From Cristatella mucedo (taxonomy: Eukaryota > Bryozoa > Phylactolaemata > Cristatellidae): DNA of 64,000 nucleotides. The notes beneath the pieces were generated by a model. That model saw only the letters and a program-made list of their open reading frames with translations, was not told the origin of the DNA and did no database searches. The stretch is from contig WPIO01000116.1 of NCBI GenBank assembly GCA_009760855.2, forward strand, positions 994,501 through 1,058,500, in the 5' to 3' direction. The translations under genes and the position numbers were made by a program. Shown here piece by piece: positions 21,201 to 31,544 of this stretch (positions are counted from its first letter, which is position 1; each line of letters starts with the position of its first letter).

Positions 21201-24200
21201 CCCACGAAATGCTGTTGTAAACAGACGCGTTTCTGTTAAAAAAGTTTCTGTTGAAATGAGGACAGTAAGGAGATGTCGTTAAGCATGTCTGGAGTGAGTT
21301 CCAGGCTTTAAGAGCAAAACTTAAAAACTAAATGCAAGGTATCCCAATGCTTTGAGATTAGTATGAGGTATGGCTAAGCAGCTGCATTCCGAAAATCTGG
21401 TGGTACACTGCTTAGTCTGGTTGGGGTAGATATGATAGGTCGTTTAGAGCCAAATAATGAAGAGACCTACAATTGACTTATAAAACCTTGAAGTCAATGC
21501 GCCTAGAATAATAAAATTCTGGCATTACTGTGGCTGCAGATATCGTGGAAATATCCGTGGAAGCAAAGGATTCTGAAAGGGACCTCGCCCTCGCACGTCT
21601 AGACCTTCGGTAAGAACTGAATGTCGCAGTTGCACACACTACCTTCATAAGAGTACTATAATGACTAGTGAGGGATAAAGTCTCATCTTCACAATAAAGG
21701 TCACGATATCCAAATTTCAGGTCGAGATTCCATGCTGGACCAGTGAACACCCGAAAGTTGCCATTTTTGGTGGTCGTTAGCAGGCGGCAGCCGTCCGTTT
21801 TGCTGAAGGAAGCTACAAGAGAAACGATGTAGAGATTAGTCTTGCTCGCAGTAATTGCATGAGAAAGCCGGTGAAATAAAAACCCTTCCGAGGGAAGTTC
21901 TCTTTACTTTAAGATAATATAATGAATTATATGTATATATAAGATAATACACAGCCGTTGGCAAGCTAGGCAGTGTTTCTTGGCTAGCTTGTAACCGTAG
22001 CCTAGTATAAACTAAAGACATGTTTTCCAAGGCGCACTTATTTAAATATAATAATAATTCATTTGTATAGCACCCCAAGGGAACTTAATCTCTATTCAGG
22101 CGCTTCTCATATGCCTCAGGGCTCGAGCCCACGACCTCAGCCAGGCCTAGGTCCGGGCGAGCACCTTAACCACACGACCAAACCAGTTTATTGACACACG
22201 AGTCGACAAAATTAGCAGCAGTAGAAAACCATCTAAACGGAAACCTTATAACAAGCTAAACTAAAAGTTAGGAATCACGGAAAAGTTACTGCCAAGATTA
22301 AAAGCAAGACTACGATACAAATGATTTAAATATATGGCTCTTGCCTGTAAGCTTGCTTACACAGCTAGTCGAAATAGCAAGGGTTTTGTCGTCCCTCAAT
22401 TTATTGTAGATAATAAAATCCAAATTTAAATAATTGTCAGAAATTAATTATATTCAAAGCCAAGTCAGTATGAAAAGCTGAAAAACCAAGTAAGCAGAAT
22501 TAAATATATCTGCATTAAAATGAAAACAGGGATCGCACGTGATAGATAATTACATCCGACAATATGAGTTTTAAATGGAAGAAGTCAATTGGCACAGCAT
22601 ATGTTTGGTAAACGTCACTTTAAGACCTCACTGGAAGGATGTAATAAATACTTAAAAGTTACGTGGCAAAGCAAGTTTCATCCAGAAATGGGAAGAGTTA
22701 ATGCTCACACTTTGCTCTTCCAGCATATCTCTTGCTAAATGTCTACCTTACCTAGGTGTTCTGTTCCCAAGTAATCCATCAGGTGACGTGTCTGCATAAT
22801 TTCAGCTACGCAACACTGCTAAAATTTGGGCTTTTTTAGACAGGGATACCACATCTACTTTGGTCTATGCAATTGTGAAATCGCGTCTTGGCATTTCTAA
22901 CTCACTCCTTACAGATCTTCCTGTGTGTGCAATCAGGCTCTTACAGCTGGTGCACACGTCTATCGCTAGGCTTGTAAATTGGCAGCCTTGCAATTGCCAC
23001 ATCAACATTTTCTCGCCGACATACACTGGCGTCCAATCAAGAACCCCAACCACTTCAGGGCCCTGTAAGTCAGTTGTAGGTCCCTCTAGTCTTTGGCCAC
23101 AGCCTACCTATTAGAGCCACTCCAAAACCAGGGAAAAATAAATGCTTAGTCTGCTCCGATTTGAATAATTGCTTAGCCCTAGCTTGCATTCACCTCAAAA
23201 CCGTTGGGGACCGAGCGTTACTTTCTATGCTCCCAAAGCCTTCGTTGAAGGCTGCATTTCACTAAGAGTACAGGACCAAGATTGACGAGCTAGAGACAGA
23301 TTCAAGACTTGGGATTGGTTTTCCGTTTTTTAAATTTTGTAATGAGAATCTAGAAAAAGCTATCAGGTTAAAAGTGACAACTATCGCTAATGTTTGACCG
23401 AAAATAGCGTCTTCAGCCGGCAGATTGATACTATATAATAGAATGCACGGCTTGCACACCTTTGATTTTAATGTACTGACTTAAAAGCCTCAGTGGCCTT
23501 GGCTGCGCTTGATTTAATATTACACTCAAACGCCGATCGATGAAAAAATTACTCCTTAATGTCTTAATACCTTTTAAAAATATTTGCTCAATCATCGTAT
23601 CCAGTTTAAAAATTAGTAAAAGAGCACTTAACATTTTCAATTTTTAGTAGCTTTGCTGCGCACAAAATCTGCCAGTGCAACATAATTGAATCAAGCAAAA
23701 TGGCTAAGCAGATCAATTGGAGTATTAGAAGCAAGCAGTTAGGTAGATATTAGTTGTAAGTGGCTTTGCAACCCAAGTTCTTCATGTTTCGAGGTACCAA
23801 TCAAAATTTTGGAGAAGTAAAGTAATTGGAACTGCCAAAAAAGTGTCGAATGTATATATATACGGTTAAACATGCCAGAATTATTGATTGTAGTAATTGG
23901 CATTGTAAAGTTAACGGTGACTATCTTCTTATATTCATGTGTGCGGAAGGTTATTTTAAGCATTGAATGCATTTCGACGCCTAATAAATGTATCAGAAGC
24001 TAAACTAAGCAAGCGGGGCTGCCCAGACTCCTTTTAATTAATGAGCCCACACCCGAGCTTAAAAACCGAGTGCTCCCAAAAGGCAATGTAGATATCACGC
24101 TGGAAAGAGGCTCGACAAAAGTTAAGCACACTGGAAGCAATTTAATCCTACTTTTTTGGAGAACGAAACAAAGTACTCACAAGGTTGGTCTAACGAGTGG

Positions 24201-26513
24201 AGCAAGCTAACGACTTTAATGCCGTAGAAAAAAAGACGCAATAGCAGACTTCGGTAAACGTATGTCCATTTTACATCAAGCTGCGCTTCAGCGTATGACT
24301 GCTCTATTTGATCTGCAGACTCACCTGAGTTAACTTGACTGTCATGTCGGAGTTCATAAAGAGCGCTCGATTTGTCCTTTATTTTCCGACAGTCCCAAAG
24401 TTTGACAGTGTTATCATGGGATGCAGTGCAAAGCAAGTTCTCATCCTTGGTGCCGAACTCAACGTGACTGATCTATTAAAAAGACGCGATAGCTATGTTC
24501 TTGGTATATTATCGGAGGATATTTTTGAAAAGCATCCCTTAGCAATGGTCATATAGTCCCACACTAGATGTTTCAATTCTCTTTGAAAACCCCTTGCATG
24601 TATTCAAACCACATGACTAATCAATTCGAAGCAAAGAGACTTTGGGCAACGCAAAATAACTAGTTGCTCAGTCCATTTTGTAAATAATGAAAAAGGAGTC
24701 ACTAGTCAAGACTACGTTTGCCGTGTTACAAGAGAGCTGAATGTTCTTGCACAGTAGAGATGAGTAGTGAGCGGATAATAGTAATAATAACAATGCACTT
24801 GATAAAGCACCCTCAGAGAACTCAATTTCTTTCTTGGTGCTTTAAATTTGCTGCAAAGGGAAACGCAATTGAATGGTGAGCTTAATCAAATCATGCTTGA
24901 TAAATAACATGAATAACATGGTTACGGGTGACATGCACAGGGCCAGCATGCAAATGTGGTTAGTGGCAGCATGCACAGCGTCAGAGAGAATAAGCTCATG
25001 AAGGACGAATCACAGGGACCCACTAAATGCTGTCCTAAATAGATGTGTATTTAAGTTCTTTTTAAATGTGGTCAAGTCAGGGGATGTTCCAACGCAAGTC
25101 GGGAGTGAGTTCCAGGCTTTGCGAGCATATGAGCTAAATTTACGGTCTCCAAATGTTTTGAGGTTTGCACTAGGTATTAGTAAACTGAATATTTCACTGC
25201 GGCGTATTTTTAGCTTCAGTAGGGATGAGTTGGCAAGGTGATTGGCCACGGAGATCGCGAGACAGTGGGCATAGTTTACCTGATTGTCGTGCAAGGCTGC
25301 CCAGCTGATTACGTGACCCTGGTCTGACAATATCATCAAGTTTCCCCGCTGGTCTCCAGCGGCGATGACCTTTGCATTGGCATCTGCACTACCAATCTGG
25401 TTCCTAAGCAACAACGAAGGCGACCATCAAACATCAAGAGTAAGCGGTTCATCTTATTAGGTTATAAACTACAGCTTCATGTAGTTAGACTAAGCAAAAT
25501 CTTGTGAGAATCAAAATTTTAACACCATTTAACTACCCACAAAAAAGTTACCGTACATGTCGCAAAAGACCGAAGTAGTTCCATGGTTTAAGTGGTAAAT
25601 CTTAAGACCATAGCTGTTGGATGCACTAAGCAGGTTTTCTTCATTCTTCGGCATAAATTTGAGTGCCCTCATTTCATGAGAAATATGTGACTGCAAAATG
25701 AGAAAGCGAAAACAATGCTTGACAGTACCGTCTCAAGTCAGTCACGTATTAGTTGGAAAGTAAAAAGGATGAGCGTTCAAATAAATGTCGTGTCAAATTA
25801 TTTGAATACATTTTCTGTTCACATGCATTCACCGAAATTCTTCGATGACCGCAAATTCAGATTCTCATTCTAGAAAAAAACCACAGTTGTAATCACAGTG
25901 CATAGAGATGAGATACAATCCGAAAAAAATCTTTAATTTAGAAACAATAGAGTAGAGTGGTAAAGCCAATACAATAAAATTTCTAAAATAACTGAACGAA
26001 TTAAATCTTAATGCGTAGTATGTAGAATCACATTATTGCTTATGGGCCAAAGCACCCGACCCTCTGATTTAAATTTATGGTATGGACTAATTCACCAGCA
26101 ATGCTAAAATACAGTTCTACAATGTTAATACATTTGATATAGCACCAACATGTTACCACTGAGCCTCCGAGGGTAAAAATTGGTTTGCTATTTCAATTAG
26201 TAAATGTTAAAAGCTATTTCAAATACTCTTTTCTTATGAGTGTATGCTAATTTATGCATCTGCATGACTTTTTCCTAGCACTTACACTCTGCATAAAGAA
26301 GACTTACATTCTTACCTTACTATCAATTATTTCAGGCGGTGAATTTTTGTCGACATTCCATAGTACCAACTCATTTCGTTCTGAAACAGCTGCCAATAAG
26401 TTCACCAAATATGGATGCCAGGTCATATCTGCGACGCTGCCCCATGAAAATGAGAAAGAGGTTAGGTCTGATTCTCCATTCCTCAATTGACGAATCAGAG
26501 GCATATACAGTGT
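18063..26513 (-). CDS. DDB2: DNA damage-binding protein 2 (DDB2), partial model of six exons
   Basis: DDB2 is the WD40 subunit of UV-DDB. With DDB1 and CUL4 it recognises UV photoproducts in chromatin and starts nucleotide-excision repair. Model: complement(join(18063..18251,21643..21812,24325..24472,25280..25383,25552..25690,26316..26513)), 948 nt, 316 codons, every junction GT-AG and in frame. In order it shows ADMTWHP...LVLWNV; RALKFMPKNEENLLSASN; AKVIAAGDQRGNLMILS; ISHVEFG...LLCTASHDNTVKLWDCRKI; NSASFSKTDGCRLLTTTKNG; ASWHPLVDATFVGKYTKPD. These align in order with human DDB2 (AWHP, [44 protein letters not shown], AAWHP...VVGRYPDP). WDCR fits the WDxR signature by which DCAFs bind DDB1. The human protein is 427 aa, so the basic N-terminus and last blade are missing from this model. 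The first listed exon could instead start at 26436. Introns hold LINEs and SINEs. Confidence 0.87.
18480..19080 (+). mobile_element. LINE RT fragments (in the DDB2 intron)
   Basis: Plus-strand DEGNAIVLALLDIKPTVDTI matches the RT block VLLDLSAAFDTIDH of CR1/L2 LINEs, and a later CLHCKSFIQKIAST matches NFKSFIQK. It is antisense to DDB2, within the intron between exons e and f, and heavily decayed. Confidence 0.65.
19085..19870 (-). mobile_element. LINE-B RT C-terminus and 3' tail
   Basis: Minus-strand frames include VQAFVTSRLDFWNSLLGGLL and HITPLLSTFTSYKL, then FLTFRALHSSAPAYLSDL, and in a second frame KAWNSVATFVTTAPDLTTFK with FKKNLKHLFRTAF. These are the standard C-terminal motifs of L2/CR1 ORF2. 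The tail ends in AGCGCCC...TTTATAAAGTACATTATTATTTATTATTA-type A/T microsatellite (plus-strand end at about 19085). One frameshift separates the two frames. Confidence 0.85.
20025..20545 (+). mobile_element. LINE-A 3' fragment, longer copy
   Basis: It begins with CTTAAAAGAGCTAGGATG (SLKELGWMP motif as at 2.4 kb) and continues through the AGATCCTAGACTTTGGAACTC block (xPRLWNS) to the GAGTTACAAGCGGAGACAAATTACATT tail. It therefore links the RT-thumb fragment type and the tail type as one family. Confidence 0.75.
20783..20955 (+). mobile_element. SINE family 1 copy in the DDB2 intron
   Basis: A tRNA-like head with a canonical B box GGTTCGAATCC is followed by the family body CCACTGCAAGCGGTGG, AGCCGTCAAGGCT and AGCTGTTGAATCAGCT, then a TTTATTATTTATTTTATTT tail. 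It is antisense to DDB2, in the large intron between exons e and f. Confidence 0.8.
20958..21475 (-). mobile_element. LINE-B 3' fragment, degraded
   Basis: In the plus strand the antisense words TGCCCTCCGAGAACTTCGAG, GAACGATCGAACGATTAATGA, GGATTGACATGCACAGCTTC and GAGTTCCAGGCTTTAAGAGC fall in the order of the 19.1-kb copy. No frame survives. It is immediately adjacent to the SINE. Confidence 0.65.
21643..21812 (-). CDS. DDB2: DDB2 exon e
   Basis: Acceptor TTTCTCTTGTAG; 170 nt entering in phase 1 and leaving in phase 0 at AAG/GTAGTG. It reads (A)SFSKTDGCRLLTTTKNGNF, then RVFTGPAWNLD, equivalent to [27 protein letters not shown]. The end (TLSLTSHYSTLMK) is where human DDB2 has its FQH photolesion-probing hairpin; that tripeptide is not seen. 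Confidence 0.85.
22025..22185 (-). mobile_element. SINE family 2 with LINE-B-like 3' end
   Basis: Read on the minus strand: tRNA-like GGTCGTGTGGTTAAGGTGC (A box region) and GGGCTCGAGCCC (B box), then a short body and a tail GCGCCTGAATAGAGATTAAG followed by A/T-rich ATTATTATT, closely resembling the 3' end of LINE-B. A plus-strand relative lies at 34.7 kb. It lies inside the DDB2 intron between exons d and e. Confidence 0.7.
22755..23260 (+). mobile_element. LINE RT C-terminal fragment
   Basis: VYAIVKSRLGISNSLLTDLP followed by IRLLQLVHTSIARLVNWQ matches the LVxAxVxSRLDYCNSLLxGLP...RLQLVQNxAARLV block. It is truncated and frameshifted after HINIFSP, and antisense to DDB2 in the d-e intron. Confidence 0.8.
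23265..24120. other. DDB2 intron, no recognised element
   Basis: AT-rich sequence between DDB2 exons d and e. Minus-strand frames of 65-77 codons occur but have no motif. Confidence 0.5.
24325..24472 (-). CDS. DDB2: DDB2 exon d (WDCR blade)
   Basis: Acceptor TTTAATAG, 148 nt, phase 0 in and phase 1 out at TCAG/GTGAGT. It reads ISHVEFGTKDENLLCTASHD, then NTVKLWDCRKIKDKSSALYE: a full WD blade with the DCAF-type WDxR and the family-specific basic stretch equivalent to WDLRQVRGKASFLY. Confidence 0.92.
24778..25180 (-). mobile_element. LINE-B 3' end inserted in the DDB2 c-d intron
   Basis: Minus-strand frame: RKAWNSLPTCVGTSPDLTTF followed by KKNLNTHLFRTAFSGSL, then the noncoding tail and an (ATT)n-like end near 24780. 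It ends about 100 bp from the donor of exon c and fills half of the 807-bp intron, in the same orientation as the gene. Confidence 0.85.
25280..25383 (-). CDS. DDB2: DDB2 exon c
   Basis: 104 nt, phase 1 in and phase 0 out at CAG/GTAAAC. The acceptor is chosen at GTAGTGCAG because only it keeps the frame from exon b. It reads ANAKVIAAGDQRGNLMILSD then QGHVISWAALHDNQ, matching [20 protein letters not shown] of human DDB2. A stronger-looking acceptor 18 nt upstream (TTGCTTAG) would break the frame. Confidence 0.8.
25552..25690 (-). CDS. DDB2: DDB2 exon b
   Basis: Acceptor TTTCTCATTTTGCAG, donor TACG/GTAACT, 139 nt, phase 0 in and phase 1 out. It reads SHISHEMRALKFMPKNEENL then LSASNSYGLKIYHL, a WD repeat matching [20 protein letters not shown]. 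Confidence 0.88.
26316..26513 (-). CDS. DDB2: DDB2 exon a (first firmly matched exon)
   Basis: Donor AAG/GTAAGA in phase 0. The 3' part reads SVADMTWHPYLVNLLAAVSE then RNELVLWNVDKNSPPEI, matching [20 protein letters not shown]...IMLWNF. The start is ambiguous: an acceptor CTTTTCTGTTGCAG gives 26513 (66 codons, phase 0), while CTCATTTTCATGGGGCAG gives 26436 (phase 2). Confidence 0.85.
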
Positions 26514-26759
26514 CTGCAACAGAAAAGCTATTACGCTATGCATCTCCATCGGCAGCCCTTTTGCTAAGCTTGTCACGGGAAACCACCGATGGTGTGGATG
26601 CTGTCACAATACAAGGAATCCAAGTTCCAAAATGTTGTGAACATGCAAATTTATAAGGCGATGACAAAATTGAATATTAATATGCATGAAAAAATCCTCT
26701 TGTCACCTGCAGTATAAACACAGAAACATTTTAAACGGCAACGCCCGAACAAGGTAAAT

Positions 26760-27060
26760 TATTAACTGCGTAATTGCAGGCACATTCTAACCTCTGCGAT
26801 GTCATGTGGCAGGGCAATGTACACTTAGCCACCGGCTGCATGTTTAGACTACAAAATGGGCGGACGTCTTTATTTGTAGAGTACTCCGATGCCAAAAGCT
26901 GCTTGACTGAGAAATATAGTTTTCCTCTGCCCATCGAGTGTGTGCAAACTGCAGTTATATTTTCCCTACTCACTCAGTGCACGTGCGCTTCTCTTCACTC
27001 GCCTGACGTCGCTTCACTTCACTCACGATCTAGTAGCACGACGACTTTTCCGAGTTGAGG
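26760..27060. other. Possible further DDB2 5' exon, unresolved
   Basis: The minus strand has an acceptor-like AATATAACTGCAG at about 26955 followed by frames that could resemble the DDB2 SVQQ-LL region (one frame gives LYFSVKQLLASEY). No donor joins cleanly to exon a in that frame. The plus strand also shows a protein-like open frame (from 26774). I cannot choose between them. Confidence 0.25.
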
Positions 27061-27061
27061 C

Positions 27062-27340
27062 TGCATTAAGTGTAAGCCCGTTGCAATCTCTCGAACAAGC
27101 GTTCGGCTCAACAAGTGAGCCTGTGGTGCTTCGCCGGGCATTTCCAGTGCTCAGTCTACCGGAATTTGTCAGCTGTGGGCAAAGTGATCAAACTCTCAGT
27201 GCTGGCTGAGGTGTAATGAGGTCGGATAGACTTAAACTGGACGAGACATTCTTAGCAGCATCCTATTCGGACAAGGCACCTTCGTATCCTACCTCAGACC
27301 TGTAGCTAAAATCAATTAATCTTTACGTCGGAGTTCCACT
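27062..27340. other. CpG-containing spacer, nothing assigned
   Basis: Moderately CpG-rich sequence upstream of the matched DDB2 exons. It might be intron or 5' region. No element is recognised. Confidence 0.35.
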
Positions 27341-27484
27341 AATTACCTAATTTCAATCATACGTCACAACCTCTCGTGACTAGTTGACACGTGAAATGAA
27401 TGTAAAATGCTGAATTACCTAATGCCAATCCTACGTCACGACCTTGCGTGACTAGTTGACGCGTGAAAAGAATGTACAATCCTA
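27341..27484. repeat. 72-bp tandem repeat, two copies
   Basis: AATTACCTAAT begins at 27341 and 27413. Each copy then carries CAATC-TACGTCAC, GTGACTAGTTGAC-CGTGAAA and GAATGTA-AAT. Differences are scattered (about a tenth of sites by eye). No coding potential. Confidence 0.85.
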
Positions 27485-27489
27485 CCTGG

Positions 27490-28080
27490 TGTGGCCTAGT
27501 ATTTTTCTTACGCCGTAACTGACCATTTGAATTTCTTTCATCTAAGAGTTTTTTAGATGCATCAAACCAGTACAATTTATGGAGGGACTAAGGCATTTTA
27601 ATTGTTCCCATTATTAAACTCCAGCAATTTCTCAGCTACTGCTCATTTTCAAACAGTTATTTCCTTAAAATTCAAAGAGTCCTACCGTCAGCTGCTTTTA
27701 ATTTTCCAGAACTATTTGCAGTAAACATATTTAGTTGCGCAGTCTCTGTTTAAAGTGCTTGCAATAAGCATCTAGCCTCAGGGAAGTAATCGCACAAGCT
27801 TGAGTGCTTTTGGCAGAACAGCATGTCGTAGAAAACGTACTGCGGTAGCAGTATTTTAAAGCCTAAGATTTAAACATTACGCGAGAATATTTCTGGTTCG
27901 GAATGCAGTTCAGTCAATCATTCCGTAGCAGAAAAGAATGGCAACCGGAGCTAATTAGGAGAGCCAATCAAGATTAATTAGACAGTTTTCGAACAGCTAA
28001 TACGCCTTCGTTTGTTCATAGAGCCAATCGTGACCCAATCATGACTTAAAAACCTACTAATAGCAACACAAGAGGGCCCC
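27490..28080. other. No recognisable feature
   Basis: Ordinary AT-rich sequence without a supported gene or repeat. It would be intronic if the 28.1-kb exon belongs to DDB2. Confidence 0.4.
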
Positions 28081-28127
28081 TAAGAGGGCCCCTAAGTTCG
28101 CCTCCAAGCACACATGACACAGCTTAC

Positions 28128-28292
28128 CCGTCGCTCTTCCTGCGGAAGAACGTACGGTCGAAGACCCGTTTCCCGTCTCATCAGAGCAGAGCATAGCTGC
28201 GAGCTGCCGAGCGGCCTTCTTCTAGCTGCACAAGCAGCTGTGCGATTAGAATTTCCAGTTTTGTGAAGACATGACGGTGGGTTATCAGACAT
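28128..28292 (-). CDS. Candidate first coding exon, possibly of DDB2
   Basis: The minus-strand ATG at 28292-28290 (GCCGAAATG, G at -3) opens 55 codons ending at a strong donor CGG/GTAAGC in phase 0. The peptide is Arg/Ser/Ala-rich and disordered-looking (MSDNPPSCLHKTGNSNRTAA, CAARRRPLGSS), the kind of basic leader found on DDB2 proteins, and it lies in a local CpG-rich island. It has the right strand, position and phase. Against this, no direct homology is visible and the exon between it and 26513 is not settled. It could belong to another gene. Confidence 0.4.
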
Positions 28293-28654
28293 TTCGGCCA
28301 CTTAGAATCTGTCACCACTCAACCGCAACCAAATGTCCAGTAAACTGCTTCGGCGAGCAGTGTCTCCCTTAGAGACAGATTGATTCACGACGAAGTGCTT
28401 GATAAAGCCGCTGTAGTAAATTCTACAGAGTAAATCGAGATTGCCTAAATTCATAAAGCAAATGAGGAAGTAACAAAAGAGCTTATCGTTGTTTCTTATT
28501 AGTCAGGCAGTTTTATGGACGCGACCTTGCTGCAGCAATTGCCAAGGCGCTAATGAAAAAGTTGATTTAAGCTTGTACTAATAGAATCCCAAGTAATTAC
28601 TTCTGATGAAGCAAAAATCGACCGTAAATTTGCAATACAGAGCTCGTCTCTCGC

Positions 28655-28975
28655 CCGAATTTTATAATACAGAGTAATTATAGCATTATCTATGCCTAGA
28701 TTATTAATTATCTATGCTATTATATATAAATATCTAATTATATATAATCATTATCTATAATTAATAAATCTATAAATAATATAAATCTATATTATATTTA
28801 ATATAATAATTAATATAATATATTATTATTTATATAATATTATATATATAATATTTATATATAATATATTAATCGTATAAATAAATCTATATTAATCTAT
28901 AATCATTATCTATGCTATTATATATAAATAATAATATAATGCTAGATCATTATCTATGCCTAGATTAGAAATGTG
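28655..28975. repeat. Low-complexity AT tract
   Basis: Almost only A and T, built of TATATAA, TAATATA and ATTATCTATG-like words, with partial direct and inverted repeats (TCATTATCTATGC occurs near both ends). It is probably an expanded microsatellite or matrix-attachment-like DNA. Confidence 0.8.
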
Positions 28976-28979
28976 CCCT

Positions 28980-30985
28980 TTGTTTTCACAATAGTCGAAA
29001 ATTGATGGCAGAACTAAAATAAAATGTACTAATATCACACACACTTAAACGCCAAATCGATGATAAATTGTGTAATCAGTTGCGAGAGAAAGCATGTTTC
29101 ATTGCATATTGCACTAGCAGCTTGGAACCAATGCTTTCGTCCGTTCTAGTGCAATACTATGAAATTGATTAACAGCAGCAAACCTAGCAGTGTATTCGAA
29201 TAGTGGCTAGGATTTTCATTGCTGACAATATGGGATTGTATGAGATGCGAACGCAAAAAATCTTGAAAATTTGCGAGGGTACTTTAAAGAGAGTGTTATT
29301 TAGTATGCGACGATTAAGGTTTCTATGACCCGAAAAGTTTGGGCAGCGGCAGAAGATACTAACAATTTTCAGAACCGATAGTCAAAGGATGCAAAAATGT
29401 AACCATGCATAGCTCAAAATGTGGCAGGCAGTGCTAAAAGCAATACCGTATTGAAGAAAAAGCAGAACACACTTCGGCCATTCTCGGTTAAAAGCATTAA
29501 GTAGCTCCCCTCGCAGTGCCTAGGCTCACCGGCAGAAAACTGTTACTCATTCGGATTGACTGCGGTCCGGGTTGCCCCTAAATACACTAAATATGTCGAC
29601 TCATAAGCCATACAGTGATCTTTCTAGACAGATAATCGCACTCCGCTTTGCACAAAACACTCAGCTAACAATTGCTAGTTCATATGGAATTATTAGTTTA
29701 AAAAAAGAAGGGCCAAGCTTCTATTTGACAGTTGGCTACTGCTTAGTGGGAATTGCATAATTTTAGCGATAGCATAAGGTTTTCAAGACAAATTTAAAAT
29801 ACTGCGGCTGAGCTTTCATTTCGTAATCCCTTATTACCCAGTGGGCATAGGACAATTGTAGGAGTAGCTTCAGGTTGTCTAGACACATTTCGACGATAGC
29901 GAAGTGTAACCAGCTATCTACGTTTGAGCTTCACCCAAAGTTAAAGCTTAGTGTCGAAATGGAAGCATGCGTGACTAGCAAGGGCTACGGGATACGATCT
30001 CGCGAGAAGAATAACACAACGTTTGAGTAAATCGCGGTAGGAGACGTGAAGAAAATCGGCTCGCAGGTTCGCGCAATATCGTCCGTGCGTTTTTACGTCT
30101 CTCATCGGGCATATGCGTGGCAAGTCTTGATTGCATGCACGCGTGCCCGCTGTATTGTCGTGCACCTTATCGACATTTGATTCTTCACAAGCGCAAGTAC
30201 TGCCTTGACAAATACAGTCACGGCGATTTGCTAGGGTTGATAATTTTGTATTATTTAAGATCCATTGAAAAGAGCTCTTGCTGCTTAAACCACGAACTTC
30301 TTGATTCTATTTTTTATATTTCAACTATAAATACGGCCAGCCCCGAAGTAATTTATTTTGGTTATCTTAGTGAGATTCTTTATTACTACGTTGCGGCGTA
30401 CAAGTTAAAATATCTAATCGCAAATTGTGTGATAGACTACACCTACTATTAGGCACCTTAATGCGCAGCCAAGATAGCTTCACAATATTTCTAGTGCTGT
30501 TAGCATGCACTGTGCCAGCCCACTGGAATGAATGTTGCACAAGAACACCGAAACATCTGACAAATACATTGCACTGGTGAATAGTTCTTCAAGGCTTCAT
30601 TAACTCTGGGAATGTCGCGACGTAAGTCTGAAGTGACTTTCTGTTCTTACGCAGAATTCACAATCTGGCCTTGCTTCTAAGGACACGAGGTTTTTCGAGG
30701 TAGAACTACATAACTTTAGTCAGAAGACCCAGTAATTTAAAACCTGGTTTAATTAGGACTATTATTCCTAATAGGAATTTTAGATTTGGAGATGAGTGAG
30801 CTATAAAGTCATTGAGGCGACATGAAGTCAGTGAGCTGCTTCCCTAGCATGAAGACCAAGCCAATTAATCATGATAGGAGTTATGTGTACCGAGGTGATT
30901 TTGTTGCAATCTCCCTCGGGTAACGCAGGTTTGATAGCCAGAGTCACAGTTGCCTGATCACACCAACTATCGCTGACCTGCACTG
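28980..30985. other. Gene-poor stretch
   Basis: A plus-strand frame at 30117-30452 (111 codons, GTG start, Tyr-rich end) and a shorter one at 29572-29760 have no motif and no splice or repeat support. Nothing else is recognised. Confidence 0.4.
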
Positions 30986-30989
30986 ACTA

Positions 30990-31245
30990 AAATTCAAGCA
31001 GTGCATATATTTCAAGTTTTGTCACTCAATTTCAGGTCACTTATTTCTTTGGCTACAGCCTACCTTTGCTTTGATCCTGTGGATGTCACCCCTAACCACG
31101 CTATTCAAGCTGTTTATCAAGAAGGACACAACTCATCATTCGATCGTGTTTCCTTTGCAGAAAATGAGAAGCACCTAGAAATTTTATCAACTTATTTCCA
31201 TACGAATTGATTACTTCTGAAGGAGAACGACAGAAAACTTTCTTA
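30990..31245 (+). mobile_element. LINE-B 3' tail, degraded
   Basis: Contains CACCCCTAACCACGCTATTC, the CATTCGATCGTGTTTCCTTTG word and AGAAGCACCTAGAAA in LINE-B order. 5'-truncated, no frame. Confidence 0.6.
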
Positions 31246-31544
31246 AACTAAATGATAATAAAACTATTAGTTATGGGCAAGCCAAGTGTGATAGCAAAAT
31301 TGGAAAGTATGGAGCTCAAAATCGGCTGAATGTGAACGAAATCAGAGTGCCTGTTTCACGGTGAGCCTCCATTGCCTTCACGACGACCTCAGTCTGGGAT
31401 ACTACCTCTAAATTGATCAACGAATTTCTAACATCCGGTCTCGACTTCAATAACTCATTGCTTGATCGTCCTATGGCCTATGCAATTAGTTTTAAGTGCA
31501 AAGTATCAATTGGCTGATTGTCAGCAGGTAACTTGTACGTTTAC

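Noticed and set aside
25010-25414. Single 134-codon minus-strand ORF mixing DDB2-like and LINE-like protein
   Set aside because: It reads from DDB2 exon c through the donor into intronic sequence and then a LINE-B ORF relic. The GTAAAC donor at 25279 and homology on either side show it is not one protein.
18063-26513. Identification of the WD40 gene as WDR24
   Set aside because: The first exon resembles the WDR24 opening repeat, but the later exons (AAGDQRGNLMIL, WDCR with the following basic stretch, SFSKTDGCRLLTT, SWHP...VGKY) fit DDB2 in order and not WDR24.
26774-27058. Plus-strand frame with a WD-like phrase (CDVMWQGNVHLATG) after a TTGCAG acceptor-like site
   Set aside because: The neighbouring conserved exons are all on the minus strand and this phrase lacks any continuation of a propeller. 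It is probably chance in an antisense frame.
28655-28975. Possible origin or centromeric satellite in the AT tract
   Set aside because: There is no regular period or repeated unit beyond simple AT words, so it is not enough to call anything but low complexity.
30117-30452. 111-codon plus-strand ORF with a Tyr-rich end
   Set aside because: GTG start, AT-rich low-complexity C-terminus and no homology or splice context.
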